A DNA stretch of 64,000 nucleotides from Candidatus Hydrogenedentota bacterium (GTDB taxonomy: Bacteria; Hydrogenedentota; Hydrogenedentia; Hydrogenedentales; SLHB01): positions 186,001-250,000 of the forward strand of contig JAKPDK010000152.1 of NCBI GenBank assembly GCA_029552745.1. Direction: 5' to 3'. Within the stretch, counting starts at the first letter, position 1. Every line of letters starts with the position of its first letter. The translations under genes were made by a program, and so were the position numbers. Shown here piece after piece: positions 60,465 to 64,000 of the stretch. The notes below the pieces were generated by a model. It saw only the letters and a list, made by a program, of their open reading frames with translations, searched no databases and had not been told where the DNA came from.

Positions 60465-61453
60465 TTCATGTTTCCCTCAGAGGGCGTCTCCCCCTCAGCA
60501 GCCGGAGCTTGCTGTGGTAAAGCAAGTGAGGATTCAGAAACGTCGGAGTCTACAGGAGACGCCTTTTCCTCCGATGGTAGCGTCAACTCCAATTTTGGAA
60601 GCGTCTCCTCCTTTTGGACTTCATTCCCCGCCTGTTCCTCACGATTTTGCTCTTGCGCTGCAGGCTGAGACAGCTCCGAACTATTTGTTTCACTTGGCTG
60701 CGCCTGAGAGGGCTCACCCGACTCACCGGACGATTGGGGCGTTTCGGATGTACTATCGGTCTTTTCGTCCTTGAAAAGTTCGGGTTTTTGGAGACGGAGG
60801 CGGTCAAGCGCCTCTTGTGCTGCTTTTGCCGCAGAAGTGGCGGGAGCCATTGCCAACTGGGACCGATAAGCTGCTACGGCATCATTGAAATTGCCCTGTT
60901 TTTCATAACAGCGCCCCACGTTAAGAAATTGCCTCGTGGCGGCAAAACTATCAGGCCAGTCGTTCATCACTTGTTCGTAAGACGCCCGTGCCTTTTCGTA
61001 ATCAGGCGGGTCCAAGGATTCATAGACGAAACCTAACCCCTCAACAGCCTCAGGCGCAAAAGGCGATTTTGAGAATTGTTTGCGTACCTGTTCAAAGGCT
61101 TCTTGTGCCTTCGTATAGTCTTTATTCTTGAAAGCGGCTTCACCGAGCCGATAAAGTGCCTCAGCTTGAACGGGAGACTTTTTCTTGGCTATTCCTTCCA
61201 GCGAAGCGATTTGTTCTGCGGGATCGTCTTTTTCGATAGCACTCATCAATTCAGCAGAAACCCGTTGGGCGCGAGTTTCCGCCTGGGAGCGATATACGAG
61301 GCCGGCAAAAAAGCACAAAGCAACAAAAAGTACTGCCCCTACCGCATGCCAAGGTTTCTCTTCAATCAGTTCCAGGAGAGCGATTATCTCATCCTTTTTG
61401 GGTGCCTCTTCGATTGAACGTTTTGATTTGCTGGATGTTGGTTTGGGTAACAT
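60461..61453 (-). CDS. TPR membrane protein (YfgM/BamD-like)
   Basis: A 330-residue protein with a single N-terminal membrane helix (AVGAVLFVALCFFAGLVY, about 38-56) and a large exported or cytoplasmic part. Residues about 75-225 hold TPR-like repeats (AEALYRLGEAAFKNKDYTKAQEAFEQV and the next two). The last ~100 residues are low-complexity, rich in Ser, Glu, Pro and Gln. This fits YfgM/tol-pal or secretion-associated TPR proteins of the envelope. It lies 21 bp after the NTF2-like lipoprotein gene and overlaps the GDPD gene by 4 bp. Confidence 0.82.
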   Translation of the reverse strand: MLPKPTSSKSKRSIEEAPKKDEIIALLELIEEKPWHAVGAVLFVALCFFAGLVYRSQAETRAQRVSAELMSAIEKDDPAEQIASLEGIAKKKSPVQAEALYRLGEAAFKNKDYTKAQEAFEQVRKQFSKSPFAPEAVEGLGFVYESLDPPDYEKARASYEQVMNDWPDSFAATRQFLNVGRCYEKQGNFNDAVAAYRSQLAMAPATSAAKAAQEALDRLRLQKPELFKDEKTDSTSETPQSSGESGEPSQAQPSETNSSELSQPAAQEQNREEQAGNEVQKEETLPKLELTLPSEEKASPVDSDVSESSLALPQQAPAAEGETPSEGNMK

Positions 61454-61474
61454 ATCTACTTTTCGATCTCCGTT

Positions 61475-61948
61475 TTATTGAATGGGTCCCCATTCGACGA
61501 TTTGCCACATGCCGCCCGTCTTTTCCAGATAGACGGTGACATGTCCTTGCACGTCGATGGGACGTCCGCTTGCAGGATTGATGGGTTTGGCTTGTGTGCC
61601 AAACGTTTCAAAGGCCTTAGCCCGCAAACCTTCCACGATAATTCGTGGGCGGGTACGAGTAATTCGTATTTCTTTGTATTCCTTGAAAAGATAATTCAAA
61701 TAACTTTGTATACCTATGTAGTCTCTGCCTTCTTGGTCATGATAATCTTTTGACACATGGGCAAGTACCTTATAGATTTTCTTGGATTCGATTCCCCGTT
61801 GAACATCATCCAAAACAGCGGCAATAACCTCCTCTTCTGAGACTTTCGAGGTCATCAAGACAGGGATCTCAATATCCGAAAACTGCGGACACCCCGTTTG
61901 GGTTATTGCCACGCCAAGTACAAGAACTTGCAAGAGTCTGTTGTGCAT
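61475..61948 (-). CDS. Lipoprotein with NTF2-like fold
   Basis: A 157-residue lipoprotein. The signal MHNRLLQVLVLGVAITQTGC ends in a lipobox-like TQTGC (Cys20). The mature part looks like a small alpha/beta NTF2-like domain: helix VIAAVLDDVQRGIESKKIYKVLAHVSKDYHD, then strands ending GGMWQIVEWG. The lipobox is not perfect (Thr before Gly) and lipid attachment is inferred. Second gene of the operon, 5 bp after the first lipoprotein gene. Confidence 0.75.
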   Translation of the reverse strand: MHNRLLQVLVLGVAITQTGCPQFSDIEIPVLMTSKVSEEEVIAAVLDDVQRGIESKKIYKVLAHVSKDYHDQEGRDYIGIQSYLNYLFKEYKEIRITRTRPRIIVEGLRAKAFETFGTQAKPINPASGRPIDVQGHVTVYLEKTGGMWQIVEWGPIQ

Positions 61949-61953
61949 AATAG

Positions 61954-62430
61954 TTATTGCGCCGGAGTCATAGTCAAAATTAAAACTCTACCGCGCACCA
62001 TACCAAGGTCTTTGACTGTCACCACGAGTCGTTTTCCGGGTTTTTCGAATACCAGTTCTTTCCCTTCGACCTCGATGGTATGTTTCAACTCCCAGTCAGC
62101 TGCGGGACACTCTTGAATATAGAAATTTGCTAATTCGTTCATCCCCGCTTTCGTGGTATATACCATGCGTCCAATAGCGAGTGAGGCATCTTGATATACA
62201 AAACTCCTGTTGGGGTCTTCCTTAAGTCCTGCGGGAAGAGGTACATCTTTGAATCGTTGCTCTGGGGAGACAGCTAGACCCGATGCGACAGGTGTAGATG
62301 TTGAACCAGACGCTCCCAGAAGATCAGAATCCGGCGGCACAGCAGGCGCCGAACGGCCAAAAGAGGGCATTGACTCACAACCAACAAAGGCTAGAACAAC
62401 GATGGCCATAAAAATTGCACCGTTTCTCAT
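61954..62430 (-). CDS. Lipoprotein with conserved C-terminal domain
   Basis: A 158-residue protein with signal MRNGAIFMAIVVLAFVGC, a good lipobox FVGC (Cys18), a Pro/Ser-rich linker, then a compact domain (about 65-158) beginning VPLPAGLKEDPNRSFVYQD and ending VVTVKDLGMVRGRVLILTM. The pattern V-P-x-P-x-G-x-x-x-D...-Y...W resembles small envelope lipoproteins of Desulfo- and Planctomycete-type genomes; I cannot name the family. First gene of the four-gene operon (gaps 5 and 21 bp, then 4-bp overlap). Confidence 0.75.
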   Translation of the reverse strand: MRNGAIFMAIVVLAFVGCESMPSFGRSAPAVPPDSDLLGASGSTSTPVASGLAVSPEQRFKDVPLPAGLKEDPNRSFVYQDASLAIGRMVYTTKAGMNELANFYIQECPAADWELKHTIEVEGKELVFEKPGKRLVVTVKDLGMVRGRVLILTMTPAQ

Positions 62431-62618
62431 CGTGTGACCCTTTCCAAGTTTTGAAAGAGAATCCTTCTTGAAAAACCTAAAGTATCACCCTACTTAAAAG
62501 GGAATTGACCACATCAACCACAGCGGGCATCCAGTATTTCAATACCATACAACGACAGGAGAACATCATTCAAGTAATTGGCTCTATGCAGAAGACAAAT
62601 TCCTTTATCTCTAAAGTG

Positions 62619-62647
62619 TTGGAAGTGAAAGGCAAATGGGATAAAAT
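62619..62647 (+). promoter_or_regulatory. Promoter candidate for Trm112-like gene
   Basis: TTGGAA (62619-62624), a 17-bp spacer and TAAAAT (62642-62647) lie 48 bp before ATG 62695. Optimal spacing and two good hexamers make this one of the better promoter candidates in the window. Confidence 0.55.
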
Positions 62648-62694
62648 AACCAGCGAATAAGCTGGCAAAAACACAAACAAGGAGTTTAAGAAGC

Positions 62695-62952
62695 ATGGTT
62701 GACCCTGAATTATTGAAGATACTTGTTTGCCCTGAGAACAAAACTCCCGTATCGTTGGCTGAACCATCCTTGGTGGAAAAAATTAATGCAGCTATCGCGG
62801 CTGGGACAGTTAAAAACCGCGCTGGGGAACTTGTCACCGAACCGATCGGGGATGGTCTCGTGCGAGAGGACAAGAAATATCTCTATCCCGTACGCGACGA
62901 TATACCTATTATGCTAATTGACGAAGCAATTCCCCTTGACCAAATCAGTTGA
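62695..62952 (+). CDS. Trm112/UPF0434-like small protein
   Basis: An 85-residue protein with the LLKILVCPENKTPVSL opening and a C-terminal KKYLYPVRDDIPIMLIDEA strand typical of Trm112/YcaR-type proteins. Only one of the usual zinc-ligand Cys pairs is visible (single Cys in LVCPEN), so it probably does not bind zinc in the classical way. Such proteins often partner methyltransferases. An inverted repeat follows the stop. Confidence 0.85.
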   Translation: MVDPELLKILVCPENKTPVSLAEPSLVEKINAAIAAGTVKNRAGELVTEPIGDGLVREDKKYLYPVRDDIPIMLIDEAIPLDQIS

Positions 62953-62957
62953 TGGCT

Positions 62958-62992
62958 AGTGTGTCGCCAAAACTTCTCCAGCGATACACACT
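62958..62992 (+). terminator. Possible terminator hairpin after Trm112-like gene
   Basis: AGTGTGTCGC (62958-62967) pairs with GCGATACACACT (62981-62992) except for a two-base AT bulge. The following bases are TTCC, so there is no true T-tract; function as a terminator is tentative. Confidence 0.4.
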
Positions 62993-63084
62993 TTCCAAAG
63001 GTGGAGACGTAATGGGTACAGACGACGGTTTCTTTTTACCGTGACTCATTTTTTCGCGAATATCTGGGGAGAAGGAAACATACT

Positions 63085-64000
63085 GTGACACCACGAGCGT
63101 TCGGAAAATGCCTCGATAGCTTGGGATACCCACATTTCCAGCTTTGGGAACATGTTCTAAGCCAAACCCTTGCCGCATTAAAGGAACACGATCATCATAA
63201 ACAGATGTGGACTACTGCGGACGAAGTGATTCGTCGTGGCGAGGAAGTCCGCAACTGGTTTTTGGATGCCATCGGCGGAATACCTAGATGCGACGAACCA
63301 GTGCGCGCGACCTTGAGAGGAGTTTGCGAGCGCGAGAAGTATAAAATCGAAAAACTGATCTTGGAAACGATGCCCGCCGTCTATGTACCCGCACTTCTAT
63401 ATGTCCCAAACGATGATACAAGCGCGCATCCTGCTGTTTTATTTGTCTCGGGACATCACTTGGATGCAAAAGCCGCACCCGAGTATCAGCGCGTGTGCCA
63501 CGACCTAGTAATGAACAATTTTGTGGTTCTCGCTTTCGATCCAACCGGACAAGGCGAACGGGTCTCTTGGTATGATCCCGACGCAGAACAAACACCGTCC
63601 TTTTGGGGTGTATGGGAACACGCTTATCAGGGGTTACAGTGCGTTTTGACTGGAACGAGCATCGCTCGCTATTTTCTTTTTGACGCGTTGCGTGCCATTG
63701 ACTACATTCAGAGTCGTCCCGAGGTGAACTCTGATCTTATCGGCATCACTGGTAATTCAGGCGGGGGCACTCAAACCACGCTCGTTTGCATGTCAGGAGA
63801 TCCACGTATTAAAGCCGCTGTGCCTTGCACCTATGTAACCTCCCGAGAGCACTACGTGCAGACCGGTCAGCCTCAAGATGCAGAGCAAATCCAATATGGT
63901 ATGACGAAACATTTTGTTGACTATGACGATATGTTCCTACCCTATGCGCCCAGACCTCTGTTGATCGGTGCGGTGGAAGATGACTTCTTCAACCCCGAAG
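63085..64000 (+). CDS. Alpha/beta hydrolase, acetyl xylan esterase-like, 3'-truncated by window edge
   Basis: At least 305 residues, open to the last base. The start is GTG 63085 with GAGAAGG about nine bases upstream; the frame is closed by a stop at 63010 and offers no ATG before residue 41. The nucleophile Ser lies in GITGNSGGGTQTTL (G-x-S-x-G with N before S). Upstream, FVVLAFDPTGQGER is typical of the AXE1/abhydrolase group, which includes acetyl xylan esterases and cephalosporin C deacetylases; the final stretch LLIGAVEDDFFNPE holds the probable acidic residue. The active-site His would be beyond the edge. No signal peptide is visible, so it may be cytoplasmic. It follows the Trm112-like gene by 132 bp. 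Confidence 0.85.
   Translation, partial: MTPRAFGKCLDSLGYPHFQLWEHVLSQTLAALKEHDHHKQMWTTADEVIRRGEEVRNWFLDAIGGIPRCDEPVRATLRGVCEREKYKIEKLILETMPAVYVPALLYVPNDDTSAHPAVLFVSGHHLDAKAAPEYQRVCHDLVMNNFVVLAFDPTGQGERVSWYDPDAEQTPSFWGVWEHAYQGLQCVLTGTSIARYFLFDALRAIDYIQSRPEVNSDLIGITGNSGGGTQTTLVCMSGDPRIKAAVPCTYVTSREHYVQTGQPQDAEQIQYGMTKHFVDYDDMFLPYAPRPLLIGAVEDDFFNPE

Overview
The window looks like a chromosomal segment of a Gram-negative, probably uncultivated bacterium of moderate GC content. No rRNA, tRNA, CRISPR array, insertion sequence, integrase or phage gene is visible. Gram-negative features are an RND pump with its periplasmic adaptor, lipoproteins, signal peptides, Tat signals and a prepilin. The mix of an intracellular-type sulfatase, H-x9-DG-type pseudopilin, two Gfo/Idh/MocA oxidoreductases, two xylose-isomerase-like TIM barrels, a UroD-like protein, a DUF6785-type membrane protein and abundant FHA, REC, HD-GYP and GGDEF signalling recalls Planctomycetota, Lentisphaerota, Hydrogenedentota or Sumerlaeota. 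The sequence alone does not decide between them.

Layout. 1-5407: a truncated etfB, a divergent etfA, an AspC-type aminotransferase, a secreted protein of unclear family, and a Gfo/Idh/MocA oxidoreductase on the minus strand. 5608-11307: a signalling cluster with a hybrid histidine kinase (REC-PAS-PAS-kinase), REC-HDOD, REC plus an HD-GYP domain that has lost its metal ligands, REC plus a Cys4 knuckle, and a ribbon-helix-helix protein. 11240-15046: queG, a SIS-domain sugar isomerase and a large polytopic membrane protein. 15080-18879 (minus): SGNH hydrolase, SAM hydrolase (DUF62), FHA-GGDEF protein and a sulfatase. 19161-24385: a TIM-barrel isomerase, a pseudopilin and a 1167-residue secreted glycosidase-like protein.

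24486-31708: a zinc-finger membrane protein, a dicarboxylate/amino-acid:cation symporter, a HAD phosphatase, a Tat-exported TIM-barrel protein followed by the clearest terminator in the window, a zinc alcohol dehydrogenase, a second Gfo/Idh/MocA protein and a UroD-like protein. 31743-45233: a MrfA/YprA-type helicase, FHA-GAF histidine kinase, CCA-adding-type nucleotidyltransferase, a giant membrane protein, an NtrC-type regulator, a Cys-rich protein, an intact REC-HD-GYP phosphodiesterase, a secreted beta-rich protein and an isochorismatase-like protein.

45314-50330: an RND pump, its adaptor and a CecR-like TetR repressor, with a 26-bp palindromic operator covering the repressor's own -35 box. 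50485-58600: tyrS, then a surface-sugar locus (glucose-1-phosphate cytidylyltransferase, two SDR enzymes, a sugar C-methyltransferase, a DUF4910 protein and a CgeB-like glycosyltransferase). 58628-64000: gpsA convergent with a four-gene minus-strand operon (two lipoproteins, TPR membrane protein, glycerophosphodiesterase), a Trm112-like protein, and an acetyl-xylan-esterase-like hydrolase cut by the right edge.

No single undescribed system stands out unambiguously. The best candidates are the multi-output phosphorelay with the pseudo-HD-GYP regulator, the FHA-GGDEF/SAM-hydrolase operon, the RND pump lacking the usual proton-relay acid, and the CDP-sugar locus with no recognisable CDP-glucose 4,6-dehydratase.
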